Positions 51,226 to 60,534 of a stretch of 64,000 nucleotides of DNA are shown piece by piece (positions within the stretch are counted from its first letter, which is position 1; each line of letters opens with the position of its first letter). This DNA is from Deltaproteobacteria bacterium (lineage in GTDB: Bacteria; Desulfobacterota; DSM-4660; Desulfatiglandales; Desulfatiglandaceae), in assembly GCA_021737785.1 (NCBI GenBank), contig JAIPDI010000008.1, forward strand, positions 62,001-126,000, read 5' to 3'. A program made the translations under genes and the position numbers. The notes beneath the pieces are model-generated. The model ran no database searches. It worked only from the letters and a program-made list of their open reading frames with translations, and was not told the DNA's origin.

Positions 51226-51722
51226 GATGTTCTCCTTTCCGGGCCCCTCCGGCACTTCGAAATTTGATATAAGGTGAAAGGAAACGCCTCACCGCCTGGT
51301 CGGCGGGGACGCCCCTGCGACAGACCTGCTCATAACTGGGACTTGTGAGAAATTATTTGTTTTCGCAGGGCAGGCGGGACGCCTGCCTGTTCGGTATTTG
51401 GTAAGGTGGTCACAACTTCCTTTTCCGATTTCCGACTATAGGGAATTAGGCCTTGGGGATCAAGCAATATGTGACCGCAGCATACTGTGGTCGGAACAAT
51501 GCGCCTCGCTATGCAGGTCTCAGTTCAGGATGGGACTTGATTTGGTGAACGTTGGGTAGGTTTGGGAGAAACCCGAGAGCTGCGGGACAACATCAGGGAA
51601 TTGTCGCGGCTCGTCCCCATTATGCCGCTACATGCCCGGTGGGTTTACGGGTCAGCGTTTCCCGGCCACTCCGCTTTGCGTTCGGCTTGACAAACTGGTT
51701 TTTTTGCATATTGCGATTAAAT

Positions 51723-51931
51723 TTAACATCCAACGGCATCGGGGTCGATGCCCGTCACCTCGCCCGAGTCCTTAACGCCAAGCAGAATTGTCACGCCGTG
51801 CCGGTTGAGGAAGGCACACACCGTCTCGTAGACATCCCGGGTGAGCTGGCCTCGGCACACTCCTTGAACTCCGTCGAGATGCCTTCCCCCTGACGGATCA
51901 CCTCCCGCAACTGACGTTCATTTGCGTTCAT
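51723..51931 (-). pseudogene. Frameshifted AlbA_2-domain (Schlafen-type) remnant
   Basis: An ATG at 51931 opens NERQLREVIRQGEGISTEFK, which matches the start of AlbA_2 proteins, then shifts frame at GAG-TG-TGCCGAGG. In the shifted frame the family sequence resumes (RGQLTRDVYETVCAFLNRHG, LLGVKDSGEVTGIDPDAV) before a stop at 51723. An extra TG explains the shift. Intact family members are about 400 residues, so this is a truncated and frameshifted remnant. A 23-codon frame (51928-51999) overlaps its start by ATGA, as genes in a former operon would. AlbA_2 genes are frequent in type I restriction loci. Confidence 0.75.
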
Positions 51932-52171
51932 GGCTGTCTCTGCTCCAATACGATGCTGATCTTGCGAGGCTCTTTGCCATCCTGGACCCCTTCATTCATT
52001 CATGCTCATGGCGGAACTACCATCACCTCAACCGGAAAAGCGAATTAAACGCTAATGCTCTCGATTCCCACACTCCCCACGCCCGTTCACTCACATAAGT
52101 TTACAAGTTGGCCGCGTCCCGCATGGCCCGTCCATTTTTTCCGGTCAGTCAACCCTGCCCCCGTCCCTTTG

Positions 52172-52202
52172 GCTTTCAATTCAATTCTGGAGAATAAGGC
52201 CC
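52172..52202. repeat. 31-base direct repeat, right copy
   Basis: Right-hand partner of 50044-50074, differing at two positions (a T for A at position 14 and a T for C at position 17). Neither copy lies within a recognised gene. Confidence 0.7.
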
Positions 52203-52392
52203 TGGCAAAACGCAACAAAAGTACCGGCGTCCCCCATTCTCTCGCAAACGGTGGGGACAAGTCGCTTCCTGAGTTTGGGAAGCGCCTTTTCTCCGAAATC
52301 CGGATTCGATCGGAGCCTTGTCAAAAAATTCTGAAAATTCACACCGAGTGCATTCCCCGTTGCTTGCGGCGGACCGCCCGAGGCGGATAAAG

Positions 52393-52515
52393 GTTAGCGA
52401 GCCCGGTTAAATCCTCCAGAGGAGGGCCGCAAAGCGGCATTTAACTGGGCGAGCGAACTTAAAATATAAAGGATTCTCCTTAAATTTGGGAGATTCCCCT
52501 CAGCTTGCTGCGGGG
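52393..52515. repeat. Branched palindrome followed by two further hairpins
   Basis: An outer imperfect 20-base palindrome (52393-52412 with 52439-52458, 16 of 20 matching) encloses hairpins CCTCC-AGA-GGAGG (52413-52425) and CCGC-AAA-GCGG (52427-52437). Then GGATTCTCC (52471-52479) pairs with GGAGATTCC (52489-52497) at 8 of 9 positions, and CCCC-T-CAGC pairs with GCTG-C-GGGG (52496-52515). The last two hairpins overlap by two bases, so only one can form at a time. It may be a transposon end, a REP-like element or structured RNA. Confidence 0.6.
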
Positions 52516-52739
52516 TTCTTCAATCACCTGCCTGCACGCAAGCATCGCTTCACCCACCTCGAAACGCCGTATGGCTAAACACAGCCCCCAGCCAACCTAT
52601 TCCTGCCAGCATCCCGTCCCTTTGGACATCATGAGCCTCTTAGGGAACCTAACAACCTTACAGCGTTATATATCTAAAAAGCAAGGGGTTAGCTTCCCCA
52701 ATCCCCCACACCCTCCAGTGGTCGTTGCACCCGCGCCCG

Positions 52740-53423
52740 TTATATGGCCTCTTCCAGCAACTGTCCGTTTTCTTTCAACCAAGCCTTTGCCTTTTCCATG
52801 GTCGGGGCCTGGGCGCGGATGATGTTCCAGAATCTGGTAGTGTGGTTGGCCTCGATGAGGTGGGCCAGCTCATGAATAATGGCGTAGTCAATGACAAACA
52901 TGGGCGCTTTCATTAGGCGCCAGTTGAAATTTACATTGTTGTTCACGGTGCAGGAACCCCAGCGATAAAGGTTGTCGACTATTTTGACTTTTGAATAGGC
53001 CACACCGAGCACGCGGGCGTGATGTTTCACCCTGGGGATGATCTTGGCCTCGGCCCGCTGTATATACCATTCCCGCAAAACCTCCTGCCGTTTTCCGGCG
53101 TGGTCGGCAGGGATATAAAAGCGCTGGTTGAATCGAATCTCGGATAGCCCCGATTTGACCACTTCAATGCGGTAGTGTCGGCCAAGGTATAGGGCGGATT
53201 CACCGTTGACGATCTCCTTTCCCGGAGGATGGGGCAGATCCCGGTATTTCTGGGGGTGGCGCATTTTTTCGAAAATCCATTGGCGCTTTGCGTCCACCAC
53301 CTGATGGATCTTTTCCCCCGATGTCGATTCCGGTGCATGTACGACCACGGAACGGTCCCGTTCGACTGTGATGGTCAGTTTACGGCGCCTGGGCGACCTT
53401 ACAATGGTGTAATCAAGATCCAT
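52740..53423 (-). CDS. DUF45 / YgjP-type metallopeptidase beside hsdR
   Basis: The 227-residue product carries HELAHLIEANHTTRFW, the HExxH zinc motif followed by the third histidine of the YgjP/DUF45 (M48-like) family, and the upstream CTVNNNVNFNWRL region with WGSC typical of the family. The start is taken as the ATG two bases after the hsdR stop; the frame continues 34 codons into hsdR but has no site there. Such genes often sit next to hsdR in type I loci. Their role there is unknown. Confidence 0.88.
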   Translation of the reverse strand: MDLDYTIVRSPRRRKLTITVERDRSVVVHAPESTSGEKIHQVVDAKRQWIFEKMRHPQKYRDLPHPPGKEIVNGESALYLGRHYRIEVVKSGLSEIRFNQRFYIPADHAGKRQEVLREWYIQRAEAKIIPRVKHHARVLGVAYSKVKIVDNLYRWGSCTVNNNVNFNWRLMKAPMFVIDYAIIHELAHLIEANHTTRFWNIIRAQAPTMEKAKAWLKENGQLLEEAI

Positions 53424-53424
53424 G

Positions 53425-56400
53425 TCACTCTGCATACAGGATGGTGTCGTTGTTCTTTTCCGCAATCTCCACAATCCTGGAAATAATATGGGCGCGGTTT
53501 TTGATGAGATCGGGAAGTTTGACAAATTCCTCTGCCAGCAGAATTGTTTGCAGATCCGCCTTGAGCTTGTTGCGGGCCGGGATGCTCTCCCAGAAGCCGG
53601 TGAGTTTTAATTCCCGCTCTACCACCAGAAAAGTTTTCTGGGTCAAATCCACCAGGTGAGTGATTTTATCTTCTTCGTTCATCCAAATGGGAGGAGGGGG
53701 TTCACCAGCTGCTGACGGAGCTGCTTGAGATATGATATCATCACTACTCCCGAAAATTTCCCGCCTGAACATGCGAAACAGCGGCATCTGTTTTTTACGG
53801 TGCAGGCCGTAAGTCGGCTCCTTTCGGGCATTGATGATGCGTTGCCGCAGTTTTTCCAGCTCCTCGTAAATCTTTTTCCAGTTTTTTTGAAAATCCTCCA
53901 GGATTTTCTTCAGGGTCTCGGCAAAGGAGGCTTGCAGATCGGGATCGTCATCCAGGTCCACATCAAGATGGTGTCGTATGGCATGCTCGACCTCGGCGGC
54001 CTTGGTTTTGGTCCGTTTTCTTTTTCCGACCTGACTTTCAAAGTCCTGGTCCAGAATCGAGATGGGGGCAACTTTGAGGTCAATGCCCTTGGATTCCAGA
54101 TATGCATCGGTAATTCCCCTGAGCTTGGGCGGAATCCCCTTCATGCTCAAACGCGCGTCGCGGAAATGTTTTCCCGCCAGTACGTTGATTTCGGAGAGCT
54201 GCTGGTAATCCGGCATGAAGTCGAGCGCTTCCTTGGCCGGGAAGACGAGGTTGAGGCTCTTGGTGAATCCTTTAAATGCCAGCAAGTACTCAAAGCGCAC
54301 ATCTTCATCGTAAAAAAGGTCGAAAAAGGCGTCATGGTCATTGAGGTCGGTCAAACCATGCTTTTCAAAAAACGCCATAATCGACCGGTGGGCGACCCGC
54401 AAATCATTCAGCTCTTTTTCCGGAAAGCTTAGGGCATCGAGAACGTCCTTCTGCTCGCGCTCGTCGGAGATTTCGATGGCTTTTTTCAGGTGATGGCCGA
54501 TGCCGACGTAATCGACCACAAACCCCTTGTCCTTCCCCTCGCCGCCGACCCGGTTCACCCGGGCGATGGCCTGCAGCAGGTTGTGGGCAACGACCACCTT
54601 GTCAAGATACATCACCTGCTCCACCGGTGCGTCAAATCCGGTGAGCAGCATGTCCCGGACTATGACGATACCCATGTTGCCGGTGATTCCCTCATCTTCG
54701 CCGTCAAAAGGAAGCTTGAAGCTCTTGATGCTCGTTTCGTGCCTTGACTTATCCGAATACGCCTTAATGTGCGGCAGATCGTTGTGCCCTCCGGAGATGA
54801 TCACATCGGTTTGCATCTTTTTAAGCCGGTCCAGATCGATGCTGTCCGGATTGTCTTTTCCAAGGGCGGCGATAGCCTCGACTATGGCCGCATCGATGTA
54901 GGTCTTGTACCGCACGGCCGCTTCCCGCGAGACGGCAACCACCTGGGCCTTGTAACCGTTGGGGAAGACGTGGGTCAGGTAGTGTTCCACCATATCTCCG
55001 GCCTTGGCCTTGATGGTGGATTTGGCTTCCAGATAGGCGTCACGGGAGCCGTAACCGAGGATCTCCATGCGCTCTTGCAAGTTATATTCGCTGAACACAT
55101 CGGCAAAGGCGGTGTCCATGCTCGTCTGGTCCGCCACTTCGGCATTGTGGGTGCGGCCTTCATAAACAATCTCCAGGGTTACACCATCTTCGATGGACCG
55201 GCGCATGGTGTATTTGTCGATATAATCGCCAAAAACCCGCTCGGTTTTGTCGATGGGGGTGCCGGTGTAGCCGATCCGGGCCGCATTGGGAATTCCCTTG
55301 TCCAGATTGGCTCCGAGCATGGCGTACTGGGAGCGATGCGCTTCGTCGGTCATCACCAGAATATGCGGGCTGGGATTTAACTCCGGAAAGGTTTGCGTCA
55401 AGTCCGCTTCGCGAAACTTATGGATCATGGCCATCACCAGATCCGAAGAATCCGAGCGTAAGAGTTCTTTCAGGGTGCGGATGCTGTCGGCAACCTTGAC
55501 GGAAAAACCGATGCTCTGACTGGTTTCCGAAAGCTGCTGCTCCAATTGGGTGCGGTCGGTGACAAAGACCACCTTCCATTTGGATAAGGTAGGATGACGA
55601 TACATCTCGCGCACCATGAACATCATGGTCAGCGATTTGCCCGAGCCTTGAGTATGCCAGATAATGCCGCTGCGATCGCGGGGGTTGCGGCCTTCCAACA
55701 GGCGCTGCACCCCCAGCTTCACCGCCCGAAACTGCTGGTAGCGGCCCACGATTTTGATAGTCTCGCCTTTGTCGTTGGTAGAAAAAAGGGTGAAGGTGCG
55801 GATCAGATCGAGCAGGTTGTCGCGATCGAGCATTCCGGCCACCAGGCGCTGCTGGTCGTTGGGACCGCTGGCGCCGTGTTCCAGATCCTCCACGGTGCGG
55901 GGATAGGGATCCGCCCAGCGGAAAAAAAGCCGCTCGCTGTGGGTAGTGATGGTGCCGAACTTGGCCTGCTGGCGGCAGGTGGCGACCATGAACTGGTTGT
56001 AATAAAACAGCGGCGCACTGCCTTCGCCCTTGGCCCCGCGCTGCTCGCTGTAACGCAGTATCTGGTCAATGGCCTCGGCCATGGGCTCCTTGACTTTGGG
56101 CGATTTGCACTCGATCACCACAACCGGCAGGCCATTTAAGAAAAGCACGATGTCCGGAAGAATGTGGTGCTCGGTGCCTAAGATTCGCACCTTGAACTGA
56201 CAGACCGCCATAAAGCGGTTGTTGAACCGATGCTCGAAATCGATAAAGCGCACCGTAGGGCTCTTTTCACCTGTCTTTCGGTTCTCGCTGACGCTGGTGT
56301 TTTCCAACAGCAGGTTCAAGACATGGCGATTGTTCTCGATCAGTCTGGTACCGGGAAAGCCGGCGGTGAGCTGCTTGACCACTTCTTCAACCTGGTCGTC

Positions 56401-56619
56401 TTCCAGCCAAGTATTGATGACCTTCAACTGCTCGCGCAGCACCGCCGGCATCACCACTTCGGTAAAGCTATCCCGGTGGCTATCGGCGGGATGCTGTTTG
56501 TTGTCGAGATCAATGATCTCCCAACCGAGACCTGAAAGCTGCTCGAGAAGTGGTTTTTCGACGTGATTGCGCTCGTCGAGTCTTAGGCGGGCTGTCTGAT
56601 GATTGAAATCCGAATTCAT
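53425..56619 (-). CDS. hsdR: Type I restriction endonuclease subunit R
   Basis: The 1,064-residue subunit has an N-terminal PD-(D/E)xK nuclease domain (D156, then ECK at 170-172), a helicase core with Walker A HTQGSGKSLTMMF near residue 320, a DEAH box (TDEAHRSQ), and motifs IGYTGTPIDKTE and NLLQAIARVNR. The C-terminal part is helical and mixed charged, as in HsdR. It cleaves DNA at a distance after ATP-driven translocation with HsdM and HsdS. It is separated from hsdS by the ABC-3C and AbiE cassettes. hsdM is not in the window. A GGAG lies 13 bases before the ATG, a weak site. Confidence 0.96.
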   Translation of the reverse strand: MNSDFNHQTARLRLDERNHVEKPLLEQLSGLGWEIIDLDNKQHPADSHRDSFTEVVMPAVLREQLKVINTWLEDDQVEEVVKQLTAGFPGTRLIENNRHVLNLLLENTSVSENRKTGEKSPTVRFIDFEHRFNNRFMAVCQFKVRILGTEHHILPDIVLFLNGLPVVVIECKSPKVKEPMAEAIDQILRYSEQRGAKGEGSAPLFYYNQFMVATCRQQAKFGTITTHSERLFFRWADPYPRTVEDLEHGASGPNDQQRLVAGMLDRDNLLDLIRTFTLFSTNDKGETIKIVGRYQQFRAVKLGVQRLLEGRNPRDRSGIIWHTQGSGKSLTMMFMVREMYRHPTLSKWKVVFVTDRTQLEQQLSETSQSIGFSVKVADSIRTLKELLRSDSSDLVMAMIHKFREADLTQTFPELNPSPHILVMTDEAHRSQYAMLGANLDKGIPNAARIGYTGTPIDKTERVFGDYIDKYTMRRSIEDGVTLEIVYEGRTHNAEVADQTSMDTAFADVFSEYNLQERMEILGYGSRDAYLEAKSTIKAKAGDMVEHYLTHVFPNGYKAQVVAVSREAAVRYKTYIDAAIVEAIAALGKDNPDSIDLDRLKKMQTDVIISGGHNDLPHIKAYSDKSRHETSIKSFKLPFDGEDEGITGNMGIVIVRDMLLTGFDAPVEQVMYLDKVVVAHNLLQAIARVNRVGGEGKDKGFVVDYVGIGHHLKKAIEISDEREQKDVLDALSFPEKELNDLRVAHRSIMAFFEKHGLTDLNDHDAFFDLFYDEDVRFEYLLAFKGFTKSLNLVFPAKEALDFMPDYQQLSEINVLAGKHFRDARLSMKGIPPKLRGITDAYLESKGIDLKVAPISILDQDFESQVGKRKRTKTKAAEVEHAIRHHLDVDLDDDPDLQASFAETLKKILEDFQKNWKKIYEELEKLRQRIINARKEPTYGLHRKKQMPLFRMFRREIFGSSDDIISQAAPSAAGEPPPPIWMNEEDKITHLVDLTQKTFLVVERELKLTGFWESIPARNKLKADLQTILLAEEFVKLPDLIKNRAHIISRIVEIAEKNNDTILYAE

Positions 56620-56650
56620 TGTTCGTATCGAGTCTCCATGTAGGGCGTCC

Positions 56651-57484
56651 TCACTTCGTATCCTCTACCAACTTGTGAAAGGTCTTGACCCATTCCTTCC
56701 ACAGGCGATCAAAAGCCGGCACGTCTTTCAGCATGGGCCCCAATCGGTTTAACCAGGCATTTTCGTTCCACTCGCGCAGCACGTCCGAAGTCAAGCTTGT
56801 AATATCAGGCTGCACCTCCCGAATACGGCACTTCTCATCAAAAAGAGGTTTTAGTTCTTGCCATGAAAAACGCTCTCTTGTTTTGCACAGGATATACCAG
56901 AGATCATATAAATCTCTCGGACGTGGCCACTTTTTCTGCTGCTGAAGCAGAGATCTCAGCTTTTCCGCCACGATTTCTCTTTTGGAGTAAGCCGTGATCC
57001 CGAATGCCGAAAGGTCTGAATACCCCGGCGTAACTGAGCAATCAACCGCTTCATCAAGAATAGGCTCATCAAAGGTAAGATGAACTTTTACCTGCGGCAA
57101 TCCCTGCCGTCGCGCTCCGCCCCTGTTGTATTCCATGGGAATCTCGATCTGAAAATCGCCCGGCACCGTCACGGGCTCCCGCATGGACAAGTGGACCCCT
57201 GATTCATGAAAAACCCATACGGCAACCGTATCGAGCAGGTGGAGCGATGTTTCAAGGTTGTCTCCGCTATGCCTGCAACTGAAATCAATGTCCTCAGAAA
57301 ACCGGTAGCCCCTGTAGTAGCAATGCCTTAAACATGTCCCACCCTTGAACACCCAGCCGTGGTCTTTGGCCTCTGAATGCGCCAATCCTGACAGAAGCCA
57401 GAGGATGACGTAGTCTTTTTCGGCCTGATCAAACCGGAGCCCTTCCTTTTCCGCCACACGATGCAGTTCCGCGGTAGTGATCAC
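56651..57484 (-). CDS. AbiEii/AbiGii-family nucleotidyltransferase toxin
   Basis: The 277-residue product starts at a GTG (57484) that overlaps the antitoxin stop by four bases (GTGA). The nucleotidyltransferase motif is FKGGTCLRHCYYRGYRFSED, with ED-I-D (SEDIDFS) supplying the two metal-binding acidic residues. Family members are the toxins of type IV AbiE systems. Downstream residues include KREIVAEKLRSLLQQ and RPRDLYDLWYI, also conserved in the family. The translated frame begins at 57517, but the GTG is favoured by overlap and GGAGA spacing. Confidence 0.92.
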   Translation of the reverse strand: MITTAELHRVAEKEGLRFDQAEKDYVILWLLSGLAHSEAKDHGWVFKGGTCLRHCYYRGYRFSEDIDFSCRHSGDNLETSLHLLDTVAVWVFHESGVHLSMREPVTVPGDFQIEIPMEYNRGGARRQGLPQVKVHLTFDEPILDEAVDCSVTPGYSDLSAFGITAYSKREIVAEKLRSLLQQQKKWPRPRDLYDLWYILCKTRERFSWQELKPLFDEKCRIREVQPDITSLTSDVLREWNENAWLNRLGPMLKDVPAFDRLWKEWVKTFHKLVEDTK

Positions 57485-58287
57485 GTTTGTATCTCCGCGT
57501 TTACCAGAAGGCCCCACCTTCTGTTGTATTTCCCGTGCTTCGGCATGGTCGGGTCAAGGGCGGAAAAACCGGGGGCACGAGGTATCTCTGTGCGAAGCGC
57601 TTCGACGTCTCCCATTCCCAGCGCTTCCATTATAAACCCCAGACGCTTTGTGACAGCGGAGTTACCGATTTTGGCGGCGTATTTTCTCAGCTTTTTCTCG
57701 TCCAGCATCTTCCAGGAACCCGTCAATGCCTTGGTAATCTCGCTGACTCCGCCTACGTACTGAGGAAGGTCCAGTCCGTCAATAATCGTTTTTTCCCGGT
57801 CGGTGACACTGAAGGGGATCTCGTCTATCCAGTCCTTCATGACGCCAAAAAGTTTGTCTGGTTTCAGCGACACGAGCTTGTAGGGCACTCCCAGTACATC
57901 GCCCGGTTGTCGACGCACGGGGTGATCTGTCGCCACGAAAACCGTGCGGGGAAGTTGTTCCGTCATGCCGTGATGGTTGAGGGCCGACCAGTAGGCGATC
58001 ACTGCCGGAGAAACCAGCTCCATGGCGACCACAAACTCGTGCAACTGCGGCGAACGGTCTTCGCCGGAAGAAAGTGGAATAACGGCGAACCGCCCCCTGC
58101 GGATGCGCCTTATCCAGCCTTTACTCTGAAGCCGCTCAAGAAACTGAGGCGTTGGGTCGCCCTTTGCATGCCCCAGTATCTGTCGCGCCAAGGCAAGGCT
58201 GAAGGTGGGATGAGCACCTGCCTTGGCGAGAAAGGCGGCCTCAATCTTTCCCAACTGGCCTCGTGTTATATTTCGATCGTCATTCAT
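57481..58287 (-). CDS. AbiEi-family antitoxin / transcriptional regulator
   Basis: The 268-residue product resembles AbiEi: an N-terminal winged-helix (IEAAFLAKAGAHPTFSLALARQIL ... WIRRIRRGRFAVIPL), then the AbiEi C-terminal domain with ELVSPAVIAYWSALNHHGMTEQ, TVFVATDHP and SVTDREKTIIDGLDLP. AbiEi both represses the operon and neutralises the AbiEii toxin. The promoter and inverted repeat at 58315-58364 fit autoregulation. No strong ribosome site precedes the ATG. Confidence 0.9.
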   Translation of the reverse strand: MNDDRNITRGQLGKIEAAFLAKAGAHPTFSLALARQILGHAKGDPTPQFLERLQSKGWIRRIRRGRFAVIPLSSGEDRSPQLHEFVVAMELVSPAVIAYWSALNHHGMTEQLPRTVFVATDHPVRRQPGDVLGVPYKLVSLKPDKLFGVMKDWIDEIPFSVTDREKTIIDGLDLPQYVGGVSEITKALTGSWKMLDEKKLRKYAAKIGNSAVTKRLGFIMEALGMGDVEALRTEIPRAPGFSALDPTMPKHGKYNRRWGLLVNAEIQT

Positions 58288-58314
58288 ATTCTTTATAGCC
58301 TATCTTTGTCGCAT

Positions 58315-58364
58315 AGAATATAACATTTCGCCGGCCGGTCAAGATATTTTTTGTGAATATCTTG
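58315..58364 (-). promoter_or_regulatory. AbiE promoter with overlapping inverted-repeat operator
   Basis: TTGACC (58337-58342, 5/6 match) is separated by 16 bases from TATTCT (58315-58320, 4/6 match). A perfect inverted repeat CAAGATATT-N7-AATATCTTG (58340-58364) overlaps the -35. It is placed to block RNA polymerase, consistent with negative autoregulation by AbiEi. The 246-base gap holds nothing else recognised. Confidence 0.7.
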
Positions 58365-58533
58365 CGAAACCCAGGCCCATAAGTTGATAGTGACTGTTTT
58401 TCTCAAACATGGTTACAGAAGTTGGGTTTAAGACGTTGGGGACGTCAATCATACCCTGCTCTTTTTGTCCAAATTTAGTGCATCAAAAAGTCTCAAATGA
58501 TCCAAAATCGCATCGAATCATTCTGCACTGCAT

Positions 58534-60534
58534 TTATCCCTCCCTTTTCAGCCAAGAAGCAGGGATGAGAAATTCGTCGTGTCCTTTACGCCAGTTACCA
58601 ACGAGATGTATATGAGGAATTCCTTCCCAAGTGATGGACCCTGCATGTTCAGTCACAATCATCTGAAATTCGCCTGTCACCGCATCCATAAAACGAGACA
58701 AGGCACTGAAAATGCGGTGTACGCCGGCAATGTCCGAAGAGTAACCAATCCTATCATGTCCATTCGGAGTTTGCTCCATCGAAGGCCATGCATCGGGAAA
58801 ATAAACTTGACTCGGCTGGTCAATGACAAGGAAACGTGGTACCGGATTGCTGCTCGAGCTCATGAAATGTGCGTGTAGGGCTAGCAAACCAGCAACATGA
58901 TACCCGACCCAGTTCTGCCCACTGCCAACTTCCCAAAGAAAATCGGTTCGACCGGAAAGTCGGCCAAATTGTAAGCTCAGTTCGCGAATATTGAGGCGAA
59001 CGTTTTCAGTCGCATGCTCAAGCTGTAAACGTCGAGCATAGTGCGCAATTTTCGCAGACACGGTGTCGATAGCGGCATTAAGTCGTTCGCGTTGTTTATG
59101 TGGATCGAGCTCTCGTTTAAGTTCAACAATTCTCTGTGCCAAAACTTTCACTTGTTCACGAAGATCATCAACATTACGGCTGGCACTTACATTCTCTAAT
59201 GCTTGCTCAACACGACCGACGAATAGATAGATTTGTCTTACGCGTTGCCGTTGGGCAGACAACTCGTTCGAACGGCCTTCTACAAACTTTCGCTTTTGAC
59301 GAATTTTGGAAATGGCCACTTCACGCTCACGGAGGTCCTGACGCAACACTGCAAGTTCTCGATCAAGTTTAGCTGGGGCCTGATTTACCGACGAGGTAAG
59401 GGATTTCAATTCACGCGCCAAATTTGTCAGCTCAGCGAGACGAGAATTGCCCTCGGTGTGAATGGCAGCACAAACAGGACACTCATAAGAATTTAGCAAG
59501 CTTTTCTCGAACCAGCCGACACCTTGCATCCGATCTTCTTGATTTGTAAGCGTGATGCTGTACTCATTGACAGAAGAGGAAAGCTGATCGAGTTTTCCCA
59601 GCCTTCGCCTGATCGAGCCGATCTCCTGGGCTTGCCGATCTTCCTCATTAATAAGGGAGGTCAACTCGGTAACTGCCGCCTCGCTGGTTCCTTCTTTAAT
59701 ATCTGGAATGTCCATAGCTTTGATAGTCTCAGGGACTTTTTGTAACTCTAAAATGTATTTGTCCAACGACCAGCCCACTTCATGGGCCGGTGAGTCCGGT
59801 AGCAGTCCAAGTGTCCACGCCTGTAAATAGTAGCTTTCAATTTCGGCTTCCCAAGCATGAGCGGCACTGAGGCGAGCGTCTAATTCACGCTTGAGGCGAT
59901 CATGCTCACGTTCGGTGTCCTTTAATTCGCGTTGCTTGGCGAGTGTGCTTGCGTCAATTGCCCCCAAAACAAGGGGGAAAATTACTCGCAATTTTTCGCG
60001 ATGCTCTGTTGTATCTGCCTTGTAAAAGAAAGTATAAGGGTTAGCGACAATGTGCTGAGGCTGGAAATTAAACGCGGCCATGTCGCGAAAGCTAGGGCGT
60101 CCAGCATAACCAACCTTTTCGTCTGAAGAGAAATCGAGGTTAGGAAGATAAGAGATTTGATTGAATCGGTTTTTAAGGTCGTCCACCCGAGCATTTTTTT
60201 CAACGTTACTCGGAACGGACAAATTAAGTCCCTCTGCCCAATAAAGATCACTCGTATTCTGTTGGTCTTCTGGATTGCGTCGGGCGACAATCATCTCTGT
60301 GTTTGCCAATTGAAGATGGAGACCAAACCAGCTTGTCACGTCGCGAATCAAACCAACTGGAATTGAGCATTTTCCACTGCCAAGACAATAGTCAATAATC
60401 GAGGTCAAAGCCGACTTGCCTGTAGCATTCTCCCCCGTAATGACATTAATCTTGCCCGGGGAAAAAGGAATCACGCGCGGGCTTTGTTCGATGTCTTTCG
60501 GCCAAAGGATAATTTTCAGTATCGCAATTTTCAT
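58534..60534 (-). CDS. DUF3732-type SMC/Rad50-like ATPase of an ABC-3C cassette
   Basis: The 666-residue protein has Walker A ITGENATGKSALTS (G34-S41), long coiled-coil-like regions on either side of a CPVC zinc-hook motif (about residues 352-356), and a C-terminal ABC half with HAHFMSSSSNPVPRFLVIDQPS holding the Walker B Asp. This is the DUF3732 family of ATPases. It starts within the stop of the middle-component gene (TAATG). In ABC-three-component systems such an ATPase works with a middle component and a nuclease-type effector in conflict with phages or plasmids. Base composition is visibly lower in GC than flanking genes, suggesting transfer. Confidence 0.85.
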   Translation of the reverse strand: MKIAILKIILWPKDIEQSPRVIPFSPGKINVITGENATGKSALTSIIDYCLGSGKCSIPVGLIRDVTSWFGLHLQLANTEMIVARRNPEDQQNTSDLYWAEGLNLSVPSNVEKNARVDDLKNRFNQISYLPNLDFSSDEKVGYAGRPSFRDMAAFNFQPQHIVANPYTFFYKADTTEHREKLRVIFPLVLGAIDASTLAKQRELKDTEREHDRLKRELDARLSAAHAWEAEIESYYLQAWTLGLLPDSPAHEVGWSLDKYILELQKVPETIKAMDIPDIKEGTSEAAVTELTSLINEEDRQAQEIGSIRRRLGKLDQLSSSVNEYSITLTNQEDRMQGVGWFEKSLLNSYECPVCAAIHTEGNSRLAELTNLARELKSLTSSVNQAPAKLDRELAVLRQDLREREVAISKIRQKRKFVEGRSNELSAQRQRVRQIYLFVGRVEQALENVSASRNVDDLREQVKVLAQRIVELKRELDPHKQRERLNAAIDTVSAKIAHYARRLQLEHATENVRLNIRELSLQFGRLSGRTDFLWEVGSGQNWVGYHVAGLLALHAHFMSSSSNPVPRFLVIDQPSQVYFPDAWPSMEQTPNGHDRIGYSSDIAGVHRIFSALSRFMDAVTGEFQMIVTEHAGSITWEGIPHIHLVGNWRKGHDEFLIPASWLKREG

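Larger units (their letters stand above)
51226..52739. other. Gene-poor region with pseudogene, repeats and hairpins
   Basis: About 1.5 kb at the edge of the restriction region. It contains a perfect hairpin GGCAGGCG-GGA-CGCCTGCC (51371-51389), the AlbA_2 remnant (51723-51931) with a 23-codon frame overlapping it upstream (51928-51999), the right direct-repeat copy, and the branched hairpin cluster at 52393-52515. No intact gene is visible. The frames offered by the sequence have no family resemblance. Confidence 0.55.
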
